NCBI RefSeq assembly: GCF_029227915.1
Contig: NC_079883.1
Span: 19,904,001-19,968,000, forward strand
Length of the DNA: 64,000 bases
From: Hydractinia symbiolongicarpus
Taxonomy: Eukaryota; Cnidaria; Hydrozoa; Anthoathecata; Hydractiniidae
Reading direction: 5' to 3'
How positions within the stretch are numbered: the first letter of the stretch is position 1; the number at the start of each line of letters is the position of its first letter. The notes beneath the pieces are model-generated. The model was not told the origin of the DNA, searched no databases, and saw only the letters and a program-made list of their open reading frames with translations. Positions 18,481-29,154 of this stretch are shown here, piece after piece. The translations under genes and the position numbers were made by a program.

Positions 18481-19116
18481 CTATATACTAATGCTTGGCT
18501 GGAGGATTTCAACGTGCTCACTCAAGAATCTTCCAGGTCCTAGGGTGTTCCAATCTGACATTTTCAGTTCGATTTTATTCTCGTCCCAGTCCGGGACAAG
18601 ATTCGTTTCCTCGTCTATCATTTTCATGTCACTCTTCTCATGAGGAAACCAGAGGAACAAGGTCTTTTTTTGCTTCTCAAATTTTTGAGGAGAGCTGTAT
18701 ATGACTGCGTGAGTAGCCACAAGCTGTGCTTTCTGTGCCTACCACTGATAGCCAATTTCAAGCAGAGATTGTCGACGTTTATCGAAATCCACGTTCGATA
18801 TACAATCATCGACTATGAAGAGACTTTCCTCACCTGTCAGTAATAAGGACAGTTTCTGAATCCATTCAAATAGCTCATTTCCCGGGTCTATCAGGAATAG
18901 ATAGGGGTCTTTCCAAAGTGAGGTACTTTCGAGGTAGGCACTGTTCCACCGTATTGTTGGACACAAAATGACTATGTTGTTGAAGTGTCCCTTGTATTCG
19001 GCTTCAAGTAGATCCAGGACGCGTTGTGTCTTACCGCACGAAGCAGCAACACGACCCTCATTCTTCGGTGGTTTTGTTATAACCCTCTCCTCTTGTTTCC
19101 TTTCCTGTTCACTCAT
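18481..19116 (-). pseudogene. Packaging ATPase (FtsK/HerA, A32-like), frameshifted
   Basis: From the minus-strand start at 19116: a charged N-terminus, the P-loop region with SCGKTQ (Walker A Lys and Thr present, the preceding Gly-rich part altered), ILCPTIRWNSAYL, then Walker B LFIVDD, and DKRRQSLLEIG. The first frame ends at 18739; conserved sequence continues in other frames (HSLWLLTQSYTALLKNL, then LFLWFPHEKSDMKMIDEE) to a stop at 18481. Hence there are at least two frameshifts. The relatives at 49.3-49.9 kb and 57.9-58.5 kb share all these blocks. The function in an intact element is pumping DNA into capsids. Gene order is ATPase then Bro-like gene, 4 nt apart. Confidence 0.8.
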
Positions 19117-19131
19117 TTGTTATAATAAACT

Positions 19132-19314
19132 TCAATGTAGGTCCTCAGGGCTCTTTCTCCTTCTCCTACGCCCCATCCTCTTTTTGGTACTGATATGTCG
19201 GGCTGTATGCTCAGCAATTAAAATAGGCGCAAGACACTTGCCAAATGTACAGTAGACCAGTATGCCCAATTCCGCGAAGGAGTCTTTAATAAAGAGGGTC
19301 ATTATTGATATCAC
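19132..19314 (-). CDS. Small protein with hydrophobic centre and Arg-rich tail
   Basis: 60 codons. A hydrophobic centre (LGILVYCTFGKCLAPILI) is followed by a very basic run (KKRMGRRRRRKS). The start overlaps the end of the small membrane gene (stop 19286-19288) by about 29 nt, and its stop is 16 nt before the ATPase start, as in a tightly packed polycistronic block. The basic tail suggests binding of DNA or a capsid interior. Not recognised; real but low certainty. Confidence 0.4.
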   Translation of the reverse strand: MISIMTLFIKDSFAELGILVYCTFGKCLAPILIAEHTARHISTKKRMGRRRRRKSPEDLH

Positions 19315-19719
19315 TTTTCAGGGCCTCAACGCTATCCAAATTTACAAAAGTGTTAACCAGGTTGACATATAGGGAGACGGCATGGGTAGCCAGCGCCCTT
19401 GACGTCTTCTCCCCTTTCTCTTGAAGCTCACGTTGTACGTACTCGGCATGTACCTCTTCTACCACCTCATCGGGGGCCTTGTCAATGAACCCTTCTGTAC
19501 ATTTCCTGGGTAGGGATGTCCTTTGCCCTTACGCAGGGCTTCTTTCAAAGCCTGGCGTTGATCCACGGGCTTTTCGATATTTTCAAAAGATTCCGCAGAG
19601 GCTGTGTCGAATACCTGTGCGATATCAGACATCTTCTTTATTGTATGTTGGAATTTTAGATAGAATAGTAGTATTATCACATAGGGTAGAACTACCGCAA
19701 TGTACAAACACACTTCCAT
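19286..19719 (-). pseudogene. Small membrane protein, full-length relative with frameshift
   Basis: Starts MEVCLYIAVVLPYVIILLFY (one membrane segment), then MSDIAQVFDTASAES and QALKEALRKGKGH. The open frame ends at 19459, but the family block KCTEGFIDKAPDEVVEEVHA continues in another frame and runs through YVQRELQEKGEKTSRALA and SLYVNLVNTFVNLDSVEAL to a stop at 19286-19288. A single frameshift near 19505 therefore splits a protein of about 145 residues. It is homologous to 8247-8549, which lacks the C-terminal helix. Its 5' end overlaps the zinc-ribbon/HNH gene by 28 nt. Confidence 0.65.
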
Positions 19720-20258
19720 TTATAGCAAGTGTGTTTGATCAACCGCGCCAGGCTACATTCTACTCGGACATATCGATGGCCCTTCGTTTGGTTATCTGAA
19801 ACCCACATGGGCTGCATGTTGGTGTAGTGCAGTCTTTTCAATTGTTCTTCCTCGCTAGGATATTCTCCATTCTCCCTATACTTTAGTGGCACCTTGTGAT
19901 CAAACTGCCACTGCCTTCGGTTTCCCCAATTCATCCCACTCCTAAACTGGGCCTGGATGTGCCTCATGAATGTTATAATATCACATCCTAGATATTCCCG
20001 GGATGCTATCTCTGTATCACGATTTAAGGCATTATGAATCCTAGCTAGAATGAGGTTATACTGATAAGCAGGGTGATCACATGTGAGGCAAAATTGTCTA
20101 TGTTTTTTATGCGGGCATTTGCTACGTTCCCTTGATGAATTATTAATATCGCGGCATTTGATGCATTGCCTTGTTCGTTGTCCGTCACGTTGGATCACCC
20201 TGAAGTTGTATAGTGATAGGTTTTGCTTACAGTTCGTGCATTTCCTGGGCCCCTCCAT
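19692..20258 (-). CDS. Zinc-ribbon protein with HNH-type nuclease pattern
   Basis: 188 codons, intact. The N-terminal 60 residues hold CxxC pairs (CTNC, CIKC, then CPHKKHRQFCLTC) typical of zinc ribbons or treble clefs. The middle is helical. The C-terminal part has QFDHKVPLKY, about 30 residues later NMQPMW, then DNQTKGH, which is the order and spacing of an HNH (beta-beta-alpha metal) nuclease: His-Asn with a final His/Asn. Similar small HNH proteins occur in Polinton-like viruses and large DNA viruses. Possible roles are resolution of replication intermediates or genome processing. It lies between a PolB fragment and the small membrane gene on the same strand. Confidence 0.65.
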   Translation of the reverse strand: MEGPRKCTNCKQNLSLYNFRVIQRDGQRTRQCIKCRDINNSSRERSKCPHKKHRQFCLTCDHPAYQYNLILARIHNALNRDTEIASREYLGCDIITFMRHIQAQFRSGMNWGNRRQWQFDHKVPLKYRENGEYPSEEEQLKRLHYTNMQPMWVSDNQTKGHRYVRVECSLARLIKHTCYKWKCVCTLR

Positions 20259-20334
20259 ATTGTTTTTATTTTGTAAAGTATTACCCTTACAAAACTTTGG
20301 ACAGCTTTTGGAAAACCTCGCTATTCAAAAATAT

Positions 20335-20815
20335 TTACAACACAAGCGGAGAGGTATGTACCCCGTCATCGTGCACAACTCTTTTGTCGTAGAAGGCCGA
20401 GAGCCCGAGCTTGTTTTGTTCGTACGTGATCATACCCTGCTCGTGTACCCGAAAACCTACGTTTTTGGCCATGTCCAAACCACTCTCCAGCGCACTCAGG
20501 TATCTACCCCAGGTCACAGCATTTTGTCTCTTTGACATGCCCTTACATGAAAATTCCGTAGCCTCTTTACCCTCAACAAAGTAGCACTTGGCTGTCAGGG
20601 CAATCATCCGAAACCCAATAAATTCCGCTTTAAATAACCCTCCTGTTCGACTCGAGTACTTATCAGTGACAAGCCAGTTTTTTACATTATACTCGTCAAC
20701 CAGTTCGGGGCGAATGACATCCCTCAACCCCTCTCCAGAGATGGCAAAATACGCACTGTCGGTGTCCATGTGAATGTACTCAAAGTCTCGATGATCCACG
20801 TACTGTCGAGAAAAT
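20335..20815 (-). pseudogene. Second family B DNA polymerase, C-terminal fragment
   Basis: The frame runs in from the broken end without an ATG. It contains the palm motif C (EYIHMDTDSAYFAI), a thumb-side block (GLFKAEFIGFRMIALTAKCY) and a conserved end (YDKRVVHDDGVHTS), stop at 20335. All upstream exonuclease and palm motifs are missing. Motif C here (HMDTDSAY) and its surroundings differ clearly from the left PolB (YMDTDFFVY), so this comes from another polymerase lineage. The cut end abuts AT-rich DNA leading to a microsatellite and marks the right limit of the Polinton mosaic. Confidence 0.82.
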
Positions 20816-20910
20816 CATTTTTATTTCTGATTGAATTTATATGTACCTTTGCACATACATTTAGTATTTATGCATTCCATTGTAATTTATGGATGCTTAA
20901 AATATATGTC

Positions 20911-21030
20911 GATTAACAATAACAATAACAATAACAATAACAATAACAATAATAATAATAATAATAATAACAATAACAATAACAATAACAATAACAATAA
21001 CAATAACAATAACAATAACAATTGTTATTG
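20911..21030. repeat. (AACAAT)n microsatellite with central (AAT)n and terminal palindrome
   Basis: Hexamer repeats interrupted by a pure AAT run at about 20951-20970, followed again by hexamers. The array ends in the 18-bp perfect palindrome CAATAACAATTGTTATTG (21013-21030), so the last unit is mirrored by its complement. It lies about 100 bp from the truncated end of the Polinton mosaic. Confidence 0.95.
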
Positions 21031-24000
21031 TCGGGTCTGAGCAACGGATCTGACGGTATGTGCGCCGTAATATTGGCGCTATAAGCCTGCATAGATTTAA
21101 AATTTAGATACCTAAATAAATTTTACTACTTGTAAAATAACTCTAAATTCATATCCCCCAGAAAAATATTAAAACATCTTTACCTTACAAGGGCAAATCT
21201 TTTAATCTTCAGCATCTATCGTGCCCAGTCTTCTAAAATGGGAGATGGTCGGCTTATTCAATCAACAACAATTAAGAACATCGGCACCGGCTGTCAAATA
21301 TTTAGCATCATTGAATTTGAACTGATGGTGCTCTAGTATGAAAACAACCATCTTCTTCTGAATGCTTTATGTATGAAACAGCTTTTTCTTTATAATTTTT
21401 TTTTGTGATATATAATGATAGATATTTTTAAAAAGTCCCTTAGAAAAATTAGCTGGAGTGGGCAGGTTGCCTATTGATGATTGTACTTTTTGTGGTAGTA
21501 GTAGCGCTTTTGCTCTGATAGTATATATTGATTGCACCATCAAAAACGATAAATGACTTGCCATTGTTTACAAAAGTATGTTGATTTTTGTGTACATGCA
21601 CACTCACTAGGCTGCCACAGATAAATGGATGTTAGCTGACCTACAAAACCTTTAAACCTAAACATCGATAAGTCAGGAAAACAGGAAAAAAATATAGCTA
21701 TTTAGTCTTATCCATGAGTATCATCCAAGCCCTAAAAACAACCTTTGTGCCGTTTATTTCTTTTCTTCATAGTAATTCTTTTACATCTGTTCAACCACAT
21801 TCATGAGATTGCTTTGTTTTGTTTTGTTTCTACCTATAGCTATATCATTTTTTAGTGGCATCCCCAATTTATCACTCTTCTATGCCTATGATATGTTGAA
21901 GGGACATTGGGACAACTCAAGTAATGCTAAGTTGTTTTTGATCCTGGAAACGAATTTACTTTTATCAAATTGGAAAATCCAGCTGACCAGCCAACTTATT
22001 TTTGCAAGGACTTTTATGAAGCTGTAAAATAATAAATTTTTGATGTTGACCTAAGGGCAGGTAAAAAATCTGATCATGTGCCTGGCATGGTCAGATTTTT
22101 TACAGTACAGTTGTTTTCACCCCCTAATACAGTATGCCTAAATTTTTCTATATTGTTGTTGCTATATTTTAAGGTATTACTACTGTTGTTTGTTAAAAAA
22201 ATCAAGAACACAAGAATAGCATGTGGGGTAAAATTGCTATTATGAAATATATACACTGTTTCACAGTGTCAGTTCAGCAACTTTTTTTGCAGTAGAACCT
22301 AAGTTTTCTATAGCGGTGTCAATAACCAGTTCTTAGTTGTGAGGAAATAAGTATAAAGATTCCCACAATTTCATGATAACGTGCTCAAACTTCAATAGAC
22401 TTAAATATGTTTGCTTGTGGTAAACAACAAGTGAGACAATCAAAGTAAGTCATTATTGTTGTTTAACAAATGCTGCATAAATGTTTCGGAGAAAGTGAAT
22501 ATATGTGGCTATATAGCACATTTAGAATTTCCAAATTTTAAAGGATCTACTGTGGCAGTGGCTGAGTAACCAACACGGAAATTGCACTAAAGCTGCACTC
22601 TCCTCAAGGTCCCAATTGTTGAACAATCCACTGCACCACACCCTAGTACCCTTTAAGATTTTAGATCTAACAAAATAACCTAAGATCCTTCATCAAGTCT
22701 AAGTCTACTGTGAACATTGACAAGTTTGCAGCACTTGTTACTTCAATAGAAATGGTATTCTTAACTGCTTGTGGTTGCTATCTTGGAAATTTCGCCCATT
22801 TTCCAAATAATATTATGTCAAGAGTTGTTGGTTAATATTGTCTAGATTTACTAAATTAAAAATCAATTCCAAAAAACACATTTATAATGTCAATTCCTTC
22901 AAAAATCGAAATTACCTTTTATCAAGTGAATTTTGAGCACAATGTTTTCCGAGAAAACATAATGTTTTCTGAGAAAATATACCATGTTTCATCACTTCGC
23001 CAAATTAAATTCACACTAAATTTAGCAAAACTCTACACCAAAAATTAAGTTAGGTATGACTAAACTAAAATCCTATTGCAAGTGGCTTATTAAGTTAAGA
23101 CACTAACTACCATGATTTTGTGTTGTATAGAGATTGGAATAAATATCAAAAGTTATCAGCAAATATAAACCTAATATCTAAATTTTTTTCTTCTTTTGGA
23201 GCTTGAGGGATGACCGAAAACAAAGGCTTATTCATATGTTATTATAAAATTGTTAAATAAATTTGTTAAATAAACTAATCATTTGTATTTTGTTATGGAA
23301 TTCTGTTATGGAAGTCAATCCCCATAAGTCATTTTGCTATGGTCTTCAAATTTTATTTTTAAAGTGAATGTGAGGGCAGAAAAATAATGGTCACCTTTAG
23401 ACTGCAGTCCACTAATTTTAGTCTTGTTTTAATTACTAACTTGTCCTTGCATTATACAGTTCTGTTGTTTTGTTAACCAATATTATATATATGTCCAGAA
23501 AATAAAATCATTAAAATGGTACATGTTAGTCCAATCTACCTTTGTCGGATATTTGTGAACAATTTTTTTTTAAAGTTATCCTTATACCTATGGATGAAAA
23601 TAAGATATTGCAATTTTGCTTTTAAATGAAAGTGAGAAAGTCTTCCACATCTCTAGCTTTTTATTGTATCTTGTGGACTGTATTTTGTAATTTGTTTGTT
23701 TTAGCTCTTTGGATTAAAAAACCTTACCATGTTGAAAAAACTCATGTGAGGGTGAAATATATATTGTATCTTATATATACAGCAACATTGTTGAAATTTG
23801 TTCGTACAACTCATAACACACCAATAATGGGGTAAGAAAACATTTTTCTTGTGTTTTTATGCTTATTTTATATTATTTTTTTAACCAGGTGTAAGAGCTC
23901 TTAGCTTTAAAATCAATTTTTCTGATTTTTTTAGATAGCACTTAACTCTTTTCTTACACATTTTTCCTAACTTCTTTTTAATAAAACAGAATATCTAAAA

Positions 24001-24807
24001 TAATAACAAAATAGCTTAATACATTTTAATAACACCTGCAAGTTATAATAAATAAAAAAAATATCTCGAAACATTGATTACCACACACATTCGTTATCTT
24101 TTCAACAAGAAAGAATTTTTACTGTACCAAGTCTAAGATGGCTCCAATTGAAGATTTGGAGGTTAACCCTCGAGTCAATAAAAAGTTAAGGTATAACCGT
24201 ACTCAAATTTTGTAAATTAAAACTTCATAAATTAGAAAATATGGTAAATGTTGTTTCTATTTTGTACATGTTTCTAACATATATATGTATCTAAAGTTAA
24301 TGTGTAAAAGATTAATCATTTTTGCCCTGTTAATTTTAAAATGATCAGTTTTTAAAGCTTTCCTTATCATGGAATTTGAAAGGTCCCTAGTAGAATTAGG
24401 GTTAAGGTGAATACAAGACAAATAATTGTGATTTCTCTCTGAACATTCACATTCTCAGTTTTCTATAAACATCTTACAAGTTGTGAGGTCCTGACAATCC
24501 GTGGGAAATGGTATTTCAGTGGACCACAGCAAGCACAAATCTTTTTTCAACTATACGCAAACAGAAATTTGAACGTGTGAAAAAGCTTAGAGCCTGGTCC
24601 AAAGGCAGGCAGTTCCAGTTTTTCTTTACCCTTGTCATAGTTTATTGGGGGTAAAGTCCCGTGAATGAAGTAGGAGGTCAAATTCAAACCAAAAGCATAA
24701 ATGCACCTAGATTTGTTTGTTAGCTCAAACCTATCATATATTATCTAGCTTGCTGAAAGTCTTAAAATAAATTATTAGAAAAAACGTGTTTAATGATACA
24801 AGGGGGG
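21031..24807. other. AT-rich non-coding DNA
   Basis: No domain, paired splice signals or convincing frame is visible on either strand. The segment at 22681-22724 (TAAGATCCT then ACTGTGAACATTGACA) recurs in part at 41298-41330 within the Ena/VASP introns, so at least some of this is dispersed repeat. Confidence 0.5.
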
Positions 24808-24812
24808 AAGGG

Positions 24813-24890
24813 TGTAAAACAGATCTTTATTCTTAATTATGGCATAAAGCCGTACATCTAAGCCTAAAAGATATAATGAACATAATGACA
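24813..24890 (-). repeat. 3' LTR of the copia element (78 bp)
   Basis: Starts TG and ends CA in plus orientation (TGTAAAACAGATC to CATAATGACA). It matches the right LTR almost throughout (ATTCTTAATTATGGC, AAGCCGTACAT, AAAAGATATAATGAACATAA) with a few substitutions. The preceding internal strand is purine-rich on the minus strand (GAGAGAGAATGTAGTGGCAA), fitting a polypurine tract. Confidence 0.85.
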
Positions 24891-25095
24891 ATCTTGCCAC
24901 TACATTCTCTCTCAATAAAACAAAATCATAATGTATGTATGTTTCAAAAAAAAAATGCAAGAAGCAGGAACACAATGTAAGAATGTTTTTAAAGACGATG
25001 TCGTCAAACATTTGGAAGTGTCATTTGTCATACTGTTATATGTATTTGTTCTAATTAACCAAGACTTAACGGTACCTCAACTGTTCTCTACCGGT

Positions 25096-25800
25096 TTTCA
25101 GCTGAAGCACTGCCTTTCGTAAGGCAGTCAGCAATCTGATCACTTGATTTCGTAAGAATGAGTTCCTCAGTTTCTCTATTTTCGACCATCTCACGAAGTG
25201 CACAAATATCAATATACAATCGTTTATCTTCTATGATGTTGGTATTTTTGACTGCTTCCACAAGCGATTTATTGTCTAATATACAGATAATTGGTATATC
25301 AACTAAAAAATCTCTTTAATTAGGGCTCTGATCAACATAGCATGTTCCGCACCTTAAGAGAGCCATGGTTACAGCACCCATGGCGCTTTTAACTACAAGT
25401 TTTAACTTGTGAGATCTCCAAATAAGTGGTGCAATTTTGCTTTCACCATGCAGTAGCAGAACAAATCCACCTTGTGAGCCGCCATTAATTAAATTTCCAT
25501 GTGATACATTGCTGAATAGTATGAGCGATGATACCTTAACATCTCCAGTGTTTGAAATAACATTCTTTACTTCAGTTTCCTGCAGATGTTTGAGCTGCTT
25601 GTTAGCTCTACGAGCATCAGCAACTGTTCATGTTTTATGTGAGTGCTTAAATCACAGGCAACGTAAGCAGCATCAGGTCTAGTTTGTTTTGCTGCCCATT
25701 GAATTTGACCAACTAAGGCTTTTAAGTGACGTGCTTCATATTTTGTAAGTGGGATTGTAGACGTACGATTGGTCAAGGTCAAATTAATTGGTGAAATGTT
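25096..25800 (-). pseudogene. Copia RNase H and connection region
   Basis: Minus-strand reading shows TNRTSTIPLTKYEARHLKAL, GQIQWAAKQTRPDAAY (the typical end of RVT_2 proteins), then in another frame an RNase H-type part including ILDNKSLVEAVKNTN, YIDICALREMVENRETEEL and the end ADCLTKGSASAENR with a stop at about 25096. Multiple frame changes. Confidence 0.75.
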
Positions 25801-25849
25801 ACTAATGTAATTATGCTAATGAATAATTACTGCACCACACTCTTGTTCA

Positions 25850-26627
25850 ATTTCTAATCCCAAAAAGTTAAACGACTTTGAGTTCTCTTTACTAAGTGAG
25901 AATGTGTCATGAAACAAATCACTTCAAACGAAGAAGCAAATTACACTTTTGAGTGAAGTTTCTTTTCTGCAGAAAAATAATGTATGATCATATATGCTTC
26001 TTGTAGCTCCAACTTTATCGAATTTGTTGGATAATGTCTCAAACCAAGCGTGTAAAGCATAGCAAAAGCCATAAACAGTTGATTTTAGTTTCCACAACTT
26101 GTCTGTGCTAGCTTCTGGTGGTGGAAGAAGATGCATGGCTTTATCAATCTGGCACCTTGAAGAAACGCAGCTTTAATATCAAGACTGTGAATTCTCCATC
26201 CATGAGTGGCACCAATATTACACACAAGATGAAGCTTCGCCTTGTTTACAGTTAGTGAGTCTGTTCGTATACCAATAGTGTCCTCCTTAAAACCTCGAGC
26301 CACTAATCGTGCTTTAATTTCTGTTTTACCATCATGACTTTTCTCAGTTATCACCCAGTGGGTTGTGATTATGTCTTGCCCTTTGTCTTCAACTTCATCA
26401 TAAATATTGTAATCACGCCATTTAATTAATTCTTTATGTTGAGCTTCACTAACATCACATGACGTTTCTACATTATATACTGACTCTGTGTTCACCTTTT
26501 TCCAATCCAAAATGTTTTTAAAGTCAATTGGTTTCATTGCCTTGGTTTTACCACCTTTGAAATTTAACCAATTCTTATATGCTCCAACTCCAGATTTTTC
26601 TACTTTACCAGCACGACTAACAACCAT
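25850..26627 (-). pseudogene. Copia reverse transcriptase (RVT_2), YVDD deleted
   Basis: 180 codons open from 26627: THWVITEKSHDGKTEIKARL, VARGFKED and IHSLDIKAAFLQG, the first RT motifs with the catalytic Asp. The next frame holds KLWKLKSTVYGFCYALHAWF (palm block). Sequence then jumps from SVICFFV to SDLFHDTFSLSKENSKSFNF without the YVDD catalytic segment between, so an internal deletion has removed the active site. Dead enzyme. Confidence 0.8.
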
Positions 26628-26748
26628 AAATTCAGCAAGTTTATTATTAGTATATTAGTAATAAACCTAACCCTGTCCCTGACGTTTGGAAGGGTCACTG
26701 TCAATCACTGTTCATTACAAGGTGTGTTAGCAAATTCTTGCTCAATGC

Positions 26749-27222
26749 TTAGTTTATGTGTTGTTTCAACTTGAGCATGGGAAATAACAGGGATCTCATT
26801 TGCTTTACGGCATGATCACTAGGAAGGTCATCAAGTACAACTTCTGACGATGTGTTGATATCAAAATCATTTACACTTTCAAGCAACCCATTCGCTATGC
26901 TGTTTAGATTCTTATCAACACAATCTTCTTTTTTGGTTGTAGTTTTCTTCACTTGAGGGTTTTAACTTGTGCTTTCCTGACAACTATGGTGTCCGTTCAC
27001 TGATTGCAAGTGACAAGGACTTACTCGGACGTAAGTTCCTCCATGTTTAACAAGGACCTGTTTTCCATCAATGCCAAGGACTACACCAGGTCTTCTCCAC
27101 TCTTTCTCTCCACGTCGCTTACAGTATACCAATTCACCATTGTAAAAATCTTTGCTTGTAGATGTCCGTTTTCCTTGAAGATTCACTTTCAATGAATTCT
27201 TTACGAGCAGCATGCTGGGCAT
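26749..27222 (-). pseudogene. Copia integrase C-terminal region and linker
   Basis: Contains KDFYNGELVYCKRRGEKEWR and GVVLGIDGKQVLVKHGGTYV, an SH3-like integrase C-terminal domain pattern, followed by an acidic/Ser-rich linker to the RT (26749-26952). Frame changes separate the parts. Confidence 0.6.
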
Positions 27223-27796
27223 TCAGATGATTCGCAATTAATTGACTGGGTGTAACTGTTCGAAGAGCAAGAGGCTTGGCTGTAAGATATGGATTGCGTC
27301 CAAATACAAGCTGATTGGGACTGAACCCACGGTTATTATGCAACGCATTCTTGGCAAAAGTGGCCCATGGAGTGCATTTTCAACAGAACAACTAGTGTTG
27401 TCGACAATTTTCAAAATCATATTTTCCAGGATGTCATTATGACTCTCACATACACCATTTGACCATGGAGCTTCTGCTGCTGTTGTATAAACTTGTGCTT
27501 AACAGTTCTGCTACATCTCTTAAGAGCTCATTGTTGAACTCCCCTCCATTGTCTAAAAAAATCGAGTATGGTGTGCCAAAAATAGCAACCCAGTATTTAA
27601 GAATTGCGTCTACGATAATTTCCTTATTCTTGGATTTGATAATTGTTGATGCACTGTATCTAGAGAACACATCAATCATATGAAGTATGGTTAATTTTTT
27701 ATGATTGACTGTCAGGAATTTTAGGTCCATGGCAAGGCATTCATTGACATCTGAGGCCATTGGTAGTGAGACAATTGGCCTTGATCGAGCCTTCAT
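27134..27796 (-). pseudogene. Copia integrase catalytic core
   Basis: From 27796: VNECLAMDLKFLTV (first Asp), IDVFSRYSASTII, IFLDNGGEFNN (second Asp), then a frame change and SNGVCESHND (the Glu). This is followed by NNRGFSPNQLVFGRNPYL, a block typical of LTR-element integrases. The catalytic triad is recognisable but spread over at least two frames. Confidence 0.82.
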
Positions 27797-29045
27797 ATAT
27801 CTACTGCATGTGTTACAAGAGTTTGTAACATTGTCAATTTGCTGAAAAACTCTTTATCTTCAACATTTGCATCTTGGAGAGAAGTTTTCAGTTTGCTGCT
27901 GTCTATGGGATGTCCAAACTGCTTGTGAAGCTTTGTAGCTATTTTGCATTTTTCTTCAGGTGATTTTACAGTGAGATCGTTGACTGTGAATATAACTCTG
28001 GTGGCATTTTCACCCTGAGATGTTATGTTAACAGGAACTTGCTTAGGTGTAAGAGGTATACAGTAATGGCCATTTGACGTGTGTTGTAAAGGAATGTCTC
28101 TTCCAAACATAGAGACTTTATCAATTTTTACCACACACTGTCGATGAACATCCTTAGTCTAGTAAAGCACAATTTAAAGACTCAGACACGACTTTCTCCA
28201 TAAAGCATTGTTCCACACCCTTTGCAAAAACTGCATGTGTACTTCATCCTGTCCTTTGCTTCCTTTATTCTTATCAGGACAGTCATTCATGAAATGCATT
28301 ATAGATCTGCAATGGTGACATTGCAATGGATGTCCATCACGACCATTAGGGTTGCACTGGCTTCTTTAGCACTGAAATATTTACCACCTCTGCCACACCA
28401 CGAGTGTTCCAATTGTTAAAACGTCGTCTTTCAAACTTTTGACCATATAATACTTCTTGCTCAACACCAATATCATTATTGTCTGGTACTACTTTCACTT
28501 TGAGCACATTGATCACAAATGGCTTTATCTGTTTCTTCATAGAGTCATGTGAGGGAAGGAACCGTAGCATGTGTTAGTTCACGTGTAGCTTTCGGTAAAT
28601 CTGCATTTTTTAGTAGTTGATATGCAAGAACTGCAGTTGGTAACTCAATTTTGAAACTCTAAGTTTTTGATTCAGCTGTTCAAATTCATTTACATAATCA
28701 CCAATCGACATTGTCTTGAAACGGTGAAAGGTCTCAAATTTTTCGTAAGCATTGAACATTGCTTGATCTTCAGTAATATCATAAAGTTCTTTTAATTTAT
28801 TAACAAGTTTGTTTAAAGTTTATTTGTTTAATCGTCTTCATTCAATTCTTCTTTCAATAAGGCTGAGCATGCCTGACATACTTTTGAATTTAAACTCAAA
28901 TAAACAACTGGCCCTTGTTTCTTCTTTGGAAGTTCTGTAACTACTTCCCATAATTCCAGATCATGTACCCATGCATCAAAATCCCCATCTTCAGAAAATT
29001 GATGCAATCCATACTTTGTGCCATTGTGATTGTTCCAGTTGCCAT
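27793..29045 (-). pseudogene. Copia gag with CCHC knuckle and pre-integrase region
   Basis: Gag starts at an ATG whose complement lies at 29043-29045, 8 nt inside the primer-binding site. After a frame change it shows DFDAWVHDLELWEVVTELPK and QGPVVYLSLNSKVCQACSAL. The nucleocapsid knuckle CHHCRSIMHFMNDC (C-x2-C-x4-H-x4-C) is at 28279-28320. The protease region is weak; 27793-28134 contains a pre-integrase type KLHKQFGHPIDSSKLKTSLQ. Several frameshifts. Confidence 0.72.
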
Positions 29046-29052
29046 GTTCTTA

Positions 29053-29069
29053 CCCAGCCTCTGCTACCA
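29053..29069 (-). other. tRNA-iMet type primer-binding site
   Basis: The minus strand reads TGGTAGCAGAGGCTGGG directly after the 5' LTR. The first 12 nt are the exact complement of the 3' end of animal initiator tRNA-Met (including CCA), and three of the next four also fit. Reverse transcription would be primed here. Confidence 0.85.
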
Positions 29070-29149
29070 GAATATAAACAGATCTTTGTTCTTAATTATG
29101 GCATAAAGCCGTACATTTGAACCTAAAAGATATAATGAACATAATGACA
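29070..29149 (-). repeat. 5' LTR of the copia element (about 79 bp)
   Basis: Nearly identical to 24813-24890. The terminal bases next to the primer-binding site are altered (AATATAAAC instead of TGTAAAAC). At this size the LTR leaves little room for U3 promoter elements; AAAGATATAATGAAC is the only TATA-like stretch. Confidence 0.85.
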
Positions 29150-29154
29150 AAGGG

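Larger units (their letters stand above)
24808..29154 (-). mobile_element. Ty1/copia LTR retrotransposon with very short LTRs, defective
   Basis: Element body 24813-29149, flanked by a perfect 5-bp target duplication AAGGG (24808-24812 and 29150-29154). LTRs are about 78 bp. Coding order on the minus strand is gag with a zinc knuckle, protease/pre-integrase, integrase, reverse transcriptase, RNase H, which is the copia order. Every coding region carries frameshifts, and the RT has lost its YVDD segment. Confidence 0.88.

Noticed and set aside
20831-21040. Poly-Asn reading frame
   Set aside because: It is only the translation of the AACAAT microsatellite.
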